Positions 16,201 through 23,944 are shown, numbered from the stretch's first letter. The stretch: DNA of 44,282 bases from Halieaceae bacterium UBA6060 (GCA_002428935.1 DIYG01000180.1:1-44282), one strand, 5' to 3'. Numbers and translations: made by a program. Notes: generated by a model from the sequence alone, not told the origin.

Positions 16201-16507
16201 CGATCTTCGGCAGCAGCTCTACGATCTGGACAAGGCACTTACCGGTGACAAGTCGCGGGGTGCCGTGGGGGACTACGACGTTCACAACGTGACCTCCTGG
16301 CTCAGCCACGCCTACAACGGGGTGGACAACTCAAGCTATGGTCCCACGCCGTCTCATCGCCAGAGCCTGGAGTACGCGACGCAGGAGTTCGCTCCGATTC
16401 GTGCCGGCCTGCAAAAGTTGATCGAGGAAGACATCCCCGCTCTGCGAAAAGCACTGTTGGATGCCGGTGCGCCCTGGGGTCGAGGGCAGCCTATTCCCGC
16501 GGCCTAA
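13241..16507 (+). CDS. Large secreted BNR/VPS10-like beta-propeller protein
   Basis: 1088 residues from the ATG at 13241, chosen because it begins a signal peptide (MFSILRIMLASTLAFAAPLAFA); upstream in-frame codons have no such sense. Residues about 30-760 contain at least eleven Asp-box-like repeats of the S/T-x-D-x-G-x-x-W type, such as RSDDAGQNW, TTDGGDSW, STDGGRSW, SDDRGASW and SENGGGSW. This predicts one or two beta-propellers as in sortilin/VPS10-like and exo-glycosidase-like proteins. The C-terminal third has a beta-sandwich-like part (LKLVIRDADGNVIRRV) and a helical tail. Relatives are often labelled 'glycosyl hydrolase', but no catalytic site is demonstrated. A periplasmic or surface location and a role in binding or degrading polymers are inferences. 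Confidence 0.85.
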   Translation: MFSILRIMLASTLAFAAPLAFAADDDAPNPYGGLHWRNIGPAFMSGRISDIDWDPTDDSVWYVGVGSGGVWKTVNAGTTWTPVFDKQSSYSIGNVTVDPSNPHTVWVGTGEDVGGRHVGFGDGIYRSDDAGQNWTNKGLKESQHISTIIVHPEDSDTVWAAVQGPLWSKGGERGLYMTTDGGDSWEKTLGGGEWTGVTDLVIDPRDPNVLYAATWQHHRTVAGYMGGGPETALHKSTDGGRSWTKLETGLPTGNLGKIGLSISPQNPDVVYAAIELNRREGGVWRSDDRGASWVKGADAVGGGTGPHYYQELFASPHQFDRLYLVGPTVQKSEDGGKTFEPMPHPNQHSDMHAVVFHPTDPDYIMMGTDGGLYESFDLGETWRFVKNLPLTQYYKLALDDAEPFYNIYGGTQDNNTQGGPSRTDSVNGIRNADWKVVLGGDGHQPATEPGNPDIMYAEWQQGNLTRVDLITGESVYIKPQPAPGDPPERFNWDSPILVSPHKPTRLYFASQRVWRSENRGDEWTAISGDLTRNEDRMLMPFMGQTWSWDAPWDMYAMSDYNTITSLAESPLQEGLLYAGTDDGLIQVSENGGGSWRQIEVGSLPGVPDTAFINDIRADLHDVNTVYVALDNHKYGDFTPYLLVSRNRGRSWTSISDGIPERHLVWRVVQDHERASLMFAATEFGVYLTLNGGDSWEKFSAGMPTISIRDIQIQRRENDLVAASFGRGFFVLDDYSALRELADDTLDQEAVLFETRDAHWYFQRQVLGATKRGSQGDQLYVAENPPFGAVLTYHLAEGFPTLEKQRQEAEKEVLDEGSSVRFPGWEAVEAERRETAPALKLVIRDADGNVIRRVDAPAEKGFQRVAWDLRHPYYGSVETPPNWQGLPPSGFMVRPGTYSAELVLMKDGASRRLDGPVSFDVVRMYKEPALKGASLDEIDAFWKAYSALSGQISAARYALEDAVEDVETMQSMLAVTASAPGALDAKVHDLRQQLYDLDKALTGDKSRGAVGDYDVHNVTSWLSHAYNGVDNSSYGPTPSHRQSLEYATQEFAPIRAGLQKLIEEDIPALRKALLDAGAPWGRGQPIPAA

Positions 16508-16523
16508 GGCCACACTGTTTACC

Positions 16524-16547
16524 AAGGGCCCTTCGGGGCCCTTTTTT
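16524..16547 (+). terminator. Intrinsic terminator of the BNR protein gene
   Basis: AAGGGCCC-TTCG-GGGCCCTT forms an 8-bp stem closed by a stable TTCG tetraloop and runs into six Ts. It lies 17 nt after the stop codon. A textbook rho-independent terminator. Confidence 0.93.
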
Positions 16548-16716
16548 GTGCATGTCTGGTGTTGGGGTGAGTTTGGTGCTGGCGTTGATGGGATTGGGAT
16601 CAAACACTGTCCTCATAGCTCTCTCCGCACCGCCAAACGGCTGCCCCTGGCCGATCCAAGGCCAGCGTTGCGTTAGACTTGGTCACGATAGTGTTTGTGG
16701 ATCACGAGACCCCTAC

Positions 16717-17199
16717 ATGAACTACCAGCTTGCACAGCTCAATATCGCCCGGTTTCGCTTGCCCCAGGAGCATCCGAGCAACGCCGATTTTGTCGACAAC
16801 CTGGATCGCGTTAATGAGATCGCCGAGACCCAACCCGGGTTTGTGTGGCGGTTTACGGGCGAGGGTAACGATGCCCTGGACGTGCAGGCCTTCGACGATC
16901 CGAACATCGCGGTGAATATGTCCGTATGGGACGATATGGAAACCCTTGGTGCCTTTGTTTATCGAAACGAGGCGCACCGCGACATTATGCGGCGTCGCAG
17001 GGAGTGGTTCGACAAAATCGATTTCTATCTGGTGCTGTGGTGGGTGCCGCAGGGGCACCGACCCACGGTGGAGGAAGCCAAGGCACGGCTCGCCCAGCTC
17101 GAGGTTTCGGGGCCATCTCCAGACGCATTTACCTTTCGCAAGCCATTTCCGCCACCGGGTGATGATGCCATCGAGCCGGTTTTGGATGAGTGCGCTTGA
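16717..17199 (+). CDS. DUF3291 family protein
   Basis: 160 residues starting MNYQLAQLNIARFRLP, the usual DUF3291 opening. Later family features are NADFVDNLDRVNEIAETQPGFVWR, NMSVWDDMETLGAFVYRNEAHRDIMRRRREWF and VLWWVPQGHRPTVEEAKARL, each divided by short loops. The fold is related to dimeric alpha/beta-barrel (antibiotic biosynthesis monooxygenase-like) proteins. No enzyme activity is established for the family. The start lacks a strong ribosome site. The 210-bp gap upstream has only a small inverted repeat (CTGGCC...GGCCAG) and no clear promoter. Confidence 0.88.
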   Translation: MNYQLAQLNIARFRLPQEHPSNADFVDNLDRVNEIAETQPGFVWRFTGEGNDALDVQAFDDPNIAVNMSVWDDMETLGAFVYRNEAHRDIMRRRREWFDKIDFYLVLWWVPQGHRPTVEEAKARLAQLEVSGPSPDAFTFRKPFPPPGDDAIEPVLDECA

Positions 17200-17301
17200 C
17201 GGTTGTCACTCCGATCGTCGTCGACCAGTGGTGATGGGTGGGTCCGCTACGGTTTTCCGTCGACGCGTTCGATGCTTAGATGCAAGGGAACTGGAACGCT
17301 A

Positions 17302-17317
17302 CCTAGCTTGCGCTAGG
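17302..17317 (+). terminator. Small hairpin after the DUF3291 gene
   Basis: CCTAGC-TTGC-GCTAGG is a perfect 6-bp stem with a 4-nt loop about 100 nt after the DUF3291 stop and 60 nt before the next start. No T-run follows. It might end the first transcript or sit in the leader of the next gene. Confidence 0.3.
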
Positions 17318-17377
17318 GTTCGGGAAACGCCGTAGCTTTAGGTCGGTGGGGCGGCTTACCTAGGGAGGTATCTGTGT

Positions 17378-18130
17378 ATGCCTGTTATGCGCATCTTCGG
17401 ATTGTTTTGGCTGGTGTTCCATCCTTGCATCGCCGGGGCTATTGAGTACGTCAGTTCTTCCCCCGTTCGCGACGTTGATGTTATTGCCATAAAAAGCATC
17501 CTGGTCACGCGACACCCTGAGCTGGCGGCGAGCCCTGGGGTGAGGTATTCCCGTTACTTGCCGGGCAGAGGTGAGCCCGGTTGTGAGGATGGCCTCGATG
17601 AAGGGAGTAAAGACGCTCAGTGGATAGCTGTCTCCGGAGCCTTCGATGAAGCCGATCTGGAAGAACTGATGGCCGCAACCTTCCCCTGCGCGCTCTCCGT
17701 TGCGGATATCTACTTTGAGCCTTTCCGGGAGAGTGCAGGTCGCAGCGATGGGGCTTTTGTTCGCTGTCGAGCACCCGCTGGGGATCCCAGCGAAGCCGAG
17801 GTAGCACTGCAATGGGCTTGCGAGGAGGTGATCTTCCGCCAGTATGTACAGCTGGATGATCAGGAGTGTGAAGTCACGCTGATCGGTGATGTGTCCGATG
17901 CAGAACTACGCGAGGTGAAGAAGCTTGGTCTTGCAGCGGATGAGCCCGAGCCCCTCGAAAAACGCAACACCCTGATGAAGTTCCAGATCATGCCGAACAA
18001 GGCCGCGTTTGCGGTGTTTGGTTCCCAGGAGTGCCGGGCAGGAGAGTCCACCTTTTATTACCGGCGCGTATCCGAGCCCGATTCCCATGCGGAGCAGCGC
18101 TGGGTCTTGCTGGGTGAGCCACCGTTTTAA
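17378..18130 (+). CDS. Hypothetical exported protein
   Basis: 250 residues; I do not recognise a family. AGGGAGG at 17362-17368 sets the ATG at 17378. The first about 20 residues (MPVMRIFGLFWLVFHPCIAGA) are a signal peptide, so it is periplasmic or secreted. The mature chain has several cysteines (near CEDG, FPCAL, VRCRA, WACEE, DQECEV and SQECRA) that could form disulfides. It is acidic and lacks further membrane segments. It stands alone between the DUF3291 gene and a convergent deacylase gene, with a hairpin downstream. Confidence 0.75.
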   Translation: MPVMRIFGLFWLVFHPCIAGAIEYVSSSPVRDVDVIAIKSILVTRHPELAASPGVRYSRYLPGRGEPGCEDGLDEGSKDAQWIAVSGAFDEADLEELMAATFPCALSVADIYFEPFRESAGRSDGAFVRCRAPAGDPSEAEVALQWACEEVIFRQYVQLDDQECEVTLIGDVSDAELREVKKLGLAADEPEPLEKRNTLMKFQIMPNKAAFAVFGSQECRAGESTFYYRRVSEPDSHAEQRWVLLGEPPF

Positions 18131-18200
18131 CGGCAAGAAGTCTCGGCTGCCGATTGTGATCTCTTGCAGTCCCTTCGATCCCATAAGATGGAATGCGGAA

Positions 18201-18232
18201 ACGATCACTCCCCGGTCCAGGGGAGCGATCGT
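18201..18232. terminator. Bidirectional terminator-like hairpin
   Basis: ACGATCACTCCCC-GGTCCA-GGGGAGCGATCGT forms a 13-position stem with one A-C mismatch and a 6-nt loop. It lies between two convergent stop codons. T-runs are poor on both sides, so termination may rely on stem strength alone. Confidence 0.65.
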
Positions 18233-18260
18233 TGGGCTAAGGGGAGCGTCGTAAAGTCGA

Positions 18261-19301
18261 TTACTCGACCCCGAGGGTCACCAGCGTGGCCCCCTGGTTG
18301 ACCGGCGGTGCGTGTCGAAGCATCAGTACTACCCCCCGGGTTGGGGCCCGAAGCTCGGCAATGGTGTCACCAAAGTAGTCTCGCACAAGCCCCAATAGCG
18401 CTCCCTGCTCTACAAGCTCACCGATTTCGCAGCGTCGTTCGAACAACCCCATTTCCGGGGTTTCCACTTCTATCAAACGCTCGTAGACCACATGCCCCTC
18501 CGATGGCGGTAACTGACCGGGCAGCATGTCGAGGGCGAGGATCAGACGATGGAGGGCGTCCAGGTACGCGCGTACGTCATCTTCGTCGTTGAGACCGCGA
18601 TCGCCTATTTCAAGGGTCAGGCCGGGTTTACCCCGGGTCATGGCCGTATTCGGATAGCTGATGGAGTTTGTGGGGTCCCTGGGTCGATCGCCGTAGAGAA
18701 CCACGTGTCGCATACCGGCTGTTTTAGCCCAGGCAAGGGTTCGTGCATCCAACTCCGGGTCGCCGACAAACGGCGCGTAGATGTGCGGCCAGAGCCATTG
18801 ATTGGCGCTTCCCGAGTGTAAGTCAGCAAGGTAATCGGTGCGGCCAACGATCTCTTCGGTCAGGAAATGCGCCAGGCGCTCCGTGGCGGTTCCCTCGAGG
18901 CTGCCGGGGAACTCACGATTCAGGTTTTTCCCATCCTCAGGGTGTAGGGGGCTTAGACCTCTCTGGTGCAGGGCGGGAATGTTCGCCCCATGGACGAGGA
19001 TCAAGGTGCCTTTCAGGGCCTGGGGATCGATGTCCTCGCGCAGGCGCTGGACGGCGGTGATGGCGGGGAACTCGTCGCCATGGGTCCCTGCCGATAGGGT
19101 CAAAACCGGGCCTTCCTGGGTGCCGTGAAAAACGGTTATGGGAATTTGTACATCGGTACCTGGAACATCGGCCAGGAATGAGTTTTGGGTGCCTTCGGTT
19201 GTGACGGTGCCGGCCAGTTCGAAGGGTGTGCGAGCTGCGCTTACACCCATGGAGACGAATAGACAGAACGCCAGGGCCAGAGAACAGAGCTGTGTTTGCA
19301 T
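18261..19301 (-). CDS. Secreted succinylglutamate desuccinylase/aspartoacylase-family zinc deacylase (M14-like)
   Basis: 346 residues from the ATG at 19301 (GGTGG six bases upstream). A signal peptide (MQTQLCSLALAFCLFVSMGVSA) exports it. The zinc site of the AspA/AstE branch of M14 is visible as SAGTHGDEFPA (H and E ligands) and YLADLHSGSANQW (third histidine). GKNLNREFPG supplies the substrate-binding N-R pair, and LTLEIGDRG the general-base glutamate. After about residue 260 comes a beta-rich domain ending in GEL...GTLV-like turns, as in family members that close over the active site. It hydrolyses an amide or acyl bond of an amino-acid-like compound in the periplasm; the true substrate is unknown. 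Confidence 0.85.
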   Translation of the reverse strand: MQTQLCSLALAFCLFVSMGVSAARTPFELAGTVTTEGTQNSFLADVPGTDVQIPITVFHGTQEGPVLTLSAGTHGDEFPAITAVQRLREDIDPQALKGTLILVHGANIPALHQRGLSPLHPEDGKNLNREFPGSLEGTATERLAHFLTEEIVGRTDYLADLHSGSANQWLWPHIYAPFVGDPELDARTLAWAKTAGMRHVVLYGDRPRDPTNSISYPNTAMTRGKPGLTLEIGDRGLNDEDDVRAYLDALHRLILALDMLPGQLPPSEGHVVYERLIEVETPEMGLFERRCEIGELVEQGALLGLVRDYFGDTIAELRAPTRGVVLMLRHAPPVNQGATLVTLGVE

Positions 19302-19461
19302 GAATACCACCGTAGTTGCGAGTCGTTGCCACCCACGGGGGCAGCCTAGAGTTCAACGATCAGGTCGATAGCTGAGTCGGATTTAGGCGCGCATCTTACC
19401 CTGGTGGGTGGGTTGCGTGTTGCCTACAACGGGCCTGGAGATGCGTAACGATCTCTTTAGT

Positions 19462-20064
19462 TCAGGCCCTTGCGGAGGGTTTGGCGTTCGCAAGAATGGG
19501 CGCTAGCCAGGGTTTGTGTTGTGCAATTTCCTCATCGCTCAGCCCCGTGATCTCATAGGGCAGTACCAACCAGTTATCGGTTTCGTGAAGGTAGTAGTCT
19601 GGAACCCGGGTTGTGCGATTCTTGGCGGGTTTGTAAAAGGGCACGGCAATGCGTACATCCTGAGGCATGTTGCGCTTGGTTTTGTTTTCCAGGCGCTGAA
19701 TAACGGCGTCAATGTTCTGGCCGCTACTAAACACATCGTCGACGATGAGCAGGGAGTCGTCGCGATTCATGTTCTCGTAGAGGTACTGCAAGCCGTGAAC
19801 GCGAATGGACTCCGGATGATCTACATCGTGCAGATAGTGCTCCATGCCCCGGTACGAGGTGCGAATGGCGATGTGGTCGGTTTTGACATTTAGGTACTGC
19901 AGGCATTCCTGCACGTAGATGCCCACGGTAGAGCCGCCGCGCCAAATGCCGACGATGAAATCAGGTCGAAACCCGCTCTCGTAGACTTTCACCGCCAGGC
20001 GATAGGAGTCCTCTAAGAGTGCCTGCTCTTCGATGTAGGTCTTTGTAAGGGTCTCTTCCGTCAT
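19462..20064 (-). CDS. Phosphoribosyltransferase domain protein (hypoxanthine PRTase-like), copy 1
   Basis: 200 residues. The PRPP-binding loop LLIVDDVFSSGQN lies at about 105-117, and the PPi-loop region is IVGIWRGGSTVG (37-48). C-terminal features are PDYYLHETDNWLVLPYE. Enzymes of this group transfer phosphoribose from PRPP to a purine base. The loop has S-S-G-Q in place of the usual D/S-T/S-G-x-T, so threonine is replaced by glutamine at one contact. It is divergent from a clear paralogue (copy 2), which shares HIAIRTS, the RxHGL/MxYL block and the PDYxLHET motif. It may differ in base specificity or be regulatory. Confidence 0.87.
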   Translation of the reverse strand: MTEETLTKTYIEEQALLEDSYRLAVKVYESGFRPDFIVGIWRGGSTVGIYVQECLQYLNVKTDHIAIRTSYRGMEHYLHDVDHPESIRVHGLQYLYENMNRDDSLLIVDDVFSSGQNIDAVIQRLENKTKRNMPQDVRIAVPFYKPAKNRTTRVPDYYLHETDNWLVLPYEITGLSDEEIAQHKPWLAPILANAKPSARA

Positions 20065-20252
20065 GGTTCCGAGTCCGTGCTGGGTTAGACCAGTGTATGC
20101 GGTTCACGACCCGGGAGTACAACGCTCCGGCAGCCCAACGGCCAGGGGGGACAGCCGAACTCTCATGTCGTTGGGTTCCGTTACACTACGCAGCCCGGTG
20201 TAGCACCAGGCGAAGCGGGGCAATGGTTTTCCCCAGGCAGGCAGAAGACTCC

Positions 20253-20822
20253 ATGGCTGAAAAGGTATACCTAAGCGCACAGCAACTCCTGGAAGACTCC
20301 TGTCGCCTCGCGGCCCAGGTTGTGGAGAGTGGCTTTCGGCCCACCATGATGATTGCGATTTGGCGCGGTGGTGCACCGGTGGGTGTTGCAGTGCAGGAGG
20401 TTATGGCCCACTGCGGTATCGACACCGACCATATCGCCATACGTACCTCGTCCTACAGTGGGATCGACGGTCGCTCCGCAGAAATCCGTATCCACGGCAT
20501 GAACTACCTCATCAAGAAGGTGCGCCATGAGGATCGCCTGCTTATCGTCGACGATGTCTTCGATACGGGCAGCACCATCGATGCGGTGATTCGCTATCTG
20601 GAGGCAAAAGCGCGCCTGAATACGCCCCAGGATATCCGCGTGGCCGTGCCCTACTTCAAGCCAAAACGGAATCTGACCGATCGTCGCCCCGACTACTTCC
20701 TCCATGAGACGGAGCAGTGGTTGAAGTACCCCCATTCTCTGGAAGGTCTCAGCGTGGATGAGGTCGCCAGGCACCGCCCGGAGCTGTACGACATTATCCG
20801 ACCCTGTTTGCCGTCGGCCTAA
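20253..20822 (+). CDS. Phosphoribosyltransferase domain protein (hypoxanthine PRTase-like), copy 2
   Basis: 189 residues from the ATG at 20253; a second candidate ATG at 20223 adds ten residues, and neither has a strong ribosome site. The PRPP loop LLIVDDVFDTGST (96-108) matches the consensus better than its divergent paralogue. IAIWRGGAPVG (34-44) is the PPi loop, and PDYFLHETEQWLKYP the C-terminal region. Purine salvage (base plus PRPP to nucleotide) is the likely reaction. The two genes lie head to head with 188 bp between start codons, so they probably arose by duplication and share a regulatory region. Confidence 0.87.
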   Translation: MAEKVYLSAQQLLEDSCRLAAQVVESGFRPTMMIAIWRGGAPVGVAVQEVMAHCGIDTDHIAIRTSSYSGIDGRSAEIRIHGMNYLIKKVRHEDRLLIVDDVFDTGSTIDAVIRYLEAKARLNTPQDIRVAVPYFKPKRNLTDRRPDYFLHETEQWLKYPHSLEGLSVDEVARHRPELYDIIRPCLPSA

Positions 20823-20901
20823 GGTCATAAGCCTTGTCGTAGGGTACTGGACCGTTTTTTTGAGCCTCGGGTTACGCGCCTGGAGCCTAAGCCGTCGCGG
20901 A

Positions 20902-21519
20902 TCAAGCAATGGGGTCTATGACCAGCTTCAGACCCAAGACGAGCATGAAGAATGCGATGGACGCATCGAGGATTCGCCACGCGGCGGGTTTGCTAAACAA
21001 TCCCTGGGTGAGGCGAGCTCCATAGCCCAGGGATGTGAACCATACGATGCTCGCCAGGCAGGCACCCATCGCGAAAGTCCATTTCTCCGCGTCGGGGTAT
21101 TGGGCGGCGATGCTGCCCAGAAGCACTACCGTGTCCAGATACACATGGGGATTGAGGAAGGTAAAGGCCAGGCAGGCGAGAACGACTTTGACCGGGCTCG
21201 ATGACACTTGGGCGTTGGCGCTCAAGGCGCTGGTTCCGCGCCAGGCGCGCCGGGCGGCCAGCAGACCGTACACGGCCAGGAAGGCAGCACCGCCAAAACG
21301 AAGCACCTGAATAAGCTCGGGCCACTGCTCAACAACTATACCCACGCCCGTTACGCCGAGAACAATAAGAAGCATATCGCTGAGGGCGCATATCCCGACC
21401 ACCAAACCCGCATAGCTGCGGTTCAAACCCTCGCGAAGTACGAAAGCGTTCTGCGCCCCGATGGCGATGATCAGCCCGGCTCCCGTGGTGAATCCTGTTG
21501 TGGCTATGGCTAGGTTCAT
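20902..21519 (-). CDS. argO: LysE/ArgO-family amino acid exporter
   Basis: 205 residues with six predicted membrane helices. LysE-family features are present: GLIIAIGAQNAFVLREGL near the start, SDMLLIVLGVTGVG, and AFTFLNPHVYLDTVVLLG, the last being the conserved N-P-x-x-Y-L-D block. Such exporters expel arginine or lysine. The gene is divergent from an ArgP-like LysR regulator, the same arrangement as argO and argP in enterobacteria brought together, which supports regulation by that protein. The convergent neighbour is phosphoribosyltransferase copy 2; a T7-run near 20855 may help termination of that gene. Confidence 0.88.
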   Translation of the reverse strand: MNLAIATTGFTTGAGLIIAIGAQNAFVLREGLNRSYAGLVVGICALSDMLLIVLGVTGVGIVVEQWPELIQVLRFGGAAFLAVYGLLAARRAWRGTSALSANAQVSSSPVKVVLACLAFTFLNPHVYLDTVVLLGSIAAQYPDAEKWTFAMGACLASIVWFTSLGYGARLTQGLFSKPAAWRILDASIAFFMLVLGLKLVIDPIA

Positions 21520-21603
21520 GACTGTGTCACTGGAAAAGCGAGGAGCGATAGTGCCGAAAATTAGAACTTAAGCTAAGCTAATAAAACTTAATCAAAGTTA
21601 GAG
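21520..21603. promoter_or_regulatory. AT-rich divergent promoter region of argO and the ArgP-like gene
   Basis: This stretch is markedly richer in A and T than its surroundings and holds repeated ACTTAA and AGCTAA words around 21565-21595. LysR regulators bind such T-N11-A sites, so it is the likely operator for the ArgP-like protein. Exact boxes cannot be fixed by eye. Confidence 0.45.
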
Positions 21604-21633
21604 ATTCTAATCATCGAACTCCTCCACCCCCAG

Positions 21634-22509
21634 TTGTCAGCCTATGCCGCGGTTATCAGTGAAGGCAGCTTCGAGGGGGCCGCTCGGCGTCTGTCTGTCA
21701 CGCCTTCGGCCATCTCCCAACGTATCCGCTCGCTGGAGAATCGCCTTGGTCAGGTTTTGGTGGTGCGAGAAACGCCCTGTCGACCAACAGCCACGGGCAA
21801 ACGGCTGCTAAAGCGTTTGCAACCCATGCAGGCGCTGGAGGCGGAGGCCCTGGCGGAACTGTTGCCGGAAGAGGCAGCCTCGCCGGGTCAACGCTCCGTA
21901 GCCATCGCCGTGAACGATGACTCTCTACAAACCTGGCTTCTGGACGGATTGGCTCGCTTACATCGCGATCTGGGTATTACCTTTGATGTGCGCGTCGATG
22001 ATCAGGACCACACCTTGGAGTACCTTCGGGATGGCTCGGTTTCCGGGGCCGTGACTTCGGAAGGGAAACCCCTTCAGGCTTGCAAGGTCCATCTGCTGGG
22101 CGCTATGCGTTACTTCGCTATCGCTTCCCCTGAGTTTGCCCGTGAGCACTTTCCCGGGGGCTTTGATGGGCCTGCCCTAAACCGCGCGCCCATAATCATT
22201 TTCAATCGTAAAGACGAGCTGCAGTGGCGATACGTACGGCAGATAACCCGCTCTCGAATCACGCCGCCTTTGCACTATTTACCTACCGCGCTGGGCTTCG
22301 TTGAGGCGGCGGCCCAGGGTCTGGGCTGGTGCCTTGCGCCGGAACAACTGATCAGCTCCGCGTTGCGCGACAAACGAGTTGTCATCATTGATCCGGCCCG
22401 GTGGTTAGACCTCGCTCTGTATTGGCAGCAAACCACCGTCAAGTCCAGGATCCTGGACGACGTTGGCCGAGGTTTGAGGGCGGCAGCCCACGAGGTCCTC
22501 AGGCATTGA
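21634..22509 (+). CDS. argP: LysR-family regulator, ArgP/LysG type
   Basis: 291 residues from the TTG at 21634, the first usual start codon, but this cuts the first helix of the winged-helix domain. In-frame codons upstream spell IELLHPQLSAYAAVISEGSF, which is how LysR proteins begin, and there is no ATG, GTG or TTG before the in-frame stop at 21589. A start at ATC 21613 would give 298 residues, close to the 297 of E. coli ArgP; ATT at 21604 is also possible. The HTH (EGAARRLSVTPSAISQRIRSLE) is standard and the C-terminal two-lobe effector domain is intact. It probably activates the divergent argO when arginine or lysine is in excess. Confidence 0.85.
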   Translation: MSAYAAVISEGSFEGAARRLSVTPSAISQRIRSLENRLGQVLVVRETPCRPTATGKRLLKRLQPMQALEAEALAELLPEEAASPGQRSVAIAVNDDSLQTWLLDGLARLHRDLGITFDVRVDDQDHTLEYLRDGSVSGAVTSEGKPLQACKVHLLGAMRYFAIASPEFAREHFPGGFDGPALNRAPIIIFNRKDELQWRYVRQITRSRITPPLHYLPTALGFVEAAAQGLGWCLAPEQLISSALRDKRVVIIDPARWLDLALYWQQTTVKSRILDDVGRGLRAAAHEVLRH

Positions 22510-22583
22510 TGGCAGCGTAGAAGCCCAAGGTGTTGGGGGAAGCTATCGATCCCATGGGTGATGTTTAGGCCCGCGTCAGGCCA

Positions 22584-23942
22584 TCAACCGACGGTGTTTA
22601 CCGGGGCCCCATCGCTGTTGGGCCCTGGCTTGTCCGCCGCTCCCCGTCCATTGAAGACCAGATTGAGCAGCACGGCGCAGGCAGCTCCCAGGGTGATGGG
22701 GTTGTTGAGAATATCCGCGACGGCTTTGGGCAGGGCCGAGAAATAGATCGGATTGGCCACCACCAGCATAGCCGCACCCAGGCTAATACCGACCGTTAGG
22801 ACATTACCCGTGTGTTCGAAATCGACTCGCCGGAGGGTCTGAATGCCCGTGGCGGCGATGGAACCGAACAGCACGAGACCACAGCCACCGAGGACTGGCG
22901 TGGGGATGTTGGCGACGAGGGCCGCCGCCTTGGGTGCCAAACTTAAGGCAATGAGCATCAGGCCGGTTATGGCTACCACGTAGCGGCTGCGGACCCCGGA
23001 TACGCGAATTACCCCGATGTTCTGGGAGAAGGTTGTGAAGGGGAAGGCATTGAACAGACCGCCGATGATGGTCCCCAGGCCCTCTGCGCGAAGACCCGCG
23101 GCCAGGCGCTTCTCGTCGACGTGCTGCTCGCAGACCTCCCCAATAGCGAGATAGTCTCCCGTGGACTCCACCATGGTGACCAGCATGGTGACAGTCATTG
23201 CTGCGCAGGCCGCGACGGTGAAGGTAGGCGGGCCAAAGGAGAAGGGCAGAGGTACGCTGACCCACCCGGCGCTGGCGACGCCGCTGAAGTCAGACATCCC
23301 CAGCATCGCACCAATCAGGCTGCCGGCGACCAGGCCCACGAGAATCGCCGTGCGAGATAGAAAGTCCGAACCAAAACGCATCACCAAAAGCACCAGCAGC
23401 AGGGTACCCAAACCCAGACCCAGCTCCGCCACACTGGTTTCCTGAGCGCCGAAACCTCGCCCGCCAGACAGCCACATCACCGCCACGGGCAGAAGGCTGA
23501 CACCGATGACGGTAATGACTGTTCCCGTGACTAATGGCGGGAAGAAACGCAGCAGGCGGCTCCAGGAACCGGCGAGCATCAAACAGATCGCGCCACCGAC
23601 GATGGTGCCGCCAAACATGGCTGTTAGGTCGCCGTTGGCTCCAATGGCGATAAGCGGCGGAATCACCGCCACCGTCGTGCCCTGGACCACCGGTAAACGT
23701 GTGCCCACGGGCAGGCCCGGCAAACCGAGACATTGGATAAGAGTGGCGACGCCGCTGCCAAACAAACCTGACGCAATAAGAAAGGTGGTTTGCTCCTGGG
23801 GCCAGTCCAGGGCCGCGGCCAATACCAGCGGGGCGATGATGATGCTCGCGTAGGCGGCCAGGAGCTGTTGAAAACCCAGAGGCAGGCTCCAGCGCAGGGG
23901 CAACCATTCATCGACGGCGTGTACGGCCTGTTCGTCCTGCAT
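22584..23942 (-). CDS. NCS2 family nucleobase/cation symporter
   Basis: 452 residues with about 12-14 membrane helices. The NAT/NCS2 signature in the C-terminal half reads FSQNIGVIRVSGVRS, matching Q-N-x-G-x-x-x-x-T/S-G. LLAAYASIIIAPLVLAAAL in TM1 and the VAMWLSGG and VTMVESTGDYLAIGE blocks agree, the glutamate in the last being the usual substrate/proton residue. The TM1 pair that is Gln-His in UraA and XanQ is Gln-Gln here (GFQQLLAAY). The gene follows a deaminase gene by 2 nt, so a purine such as xanthine, urate or guanine, or a pyrimidine or triazine analogue, is the expected substrate. Xanthine versus uracil cannot be resolved by eye. Confidence 0.88.
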   Translation of the reverse strand: MQDEQAVHAVDEWLPLRWSLPLGFQQLLAAYASIIIAPLVLAAALDWPQEQTTFLIASGLFGSGVATLIQCLGLPGLPVGTRLPVVQGTTVAVIPPLIAIGANGDLTAMFGGTIVGGAICLMLAGSWSRLLRFFPPLVTGTVITVIGVSLLPVAVMWLSGGRGFGAQETSVAELGLGLGTLLLVLLVMRFGSDFLSRTAILVGLVAGSLIGAMLGMSDFSGVASAGWVSVPLPFSFGPPTFTVAACAAMTVTMLVTMVESTGDYLAIGEVCEQHVDEKRLAAGLRAEGLGTIIGGLFNAFPFTTFSQNIGVIRVSGVRSRYVVAITGLMLIALSLAPKAAALVANIPTPVLGGCGLVLFGSIAATGIQTLRRVDFEHTGNVLTVGISLGAAMLVVANPIYFSALPKAVADILNNPITLGAACAVLLNLVFNGRGAADKPGPNSDGAPVNTVG

Positions 23943-23944
23943 GC

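Noticed and set aside
13241..16507. Naming the BNR protein a glycoside hydrolase
   Set aside because: Asp boxes are structural and occur in non-enzymes; no catalytic residues of sialidase or other hydrolases could be assigned.
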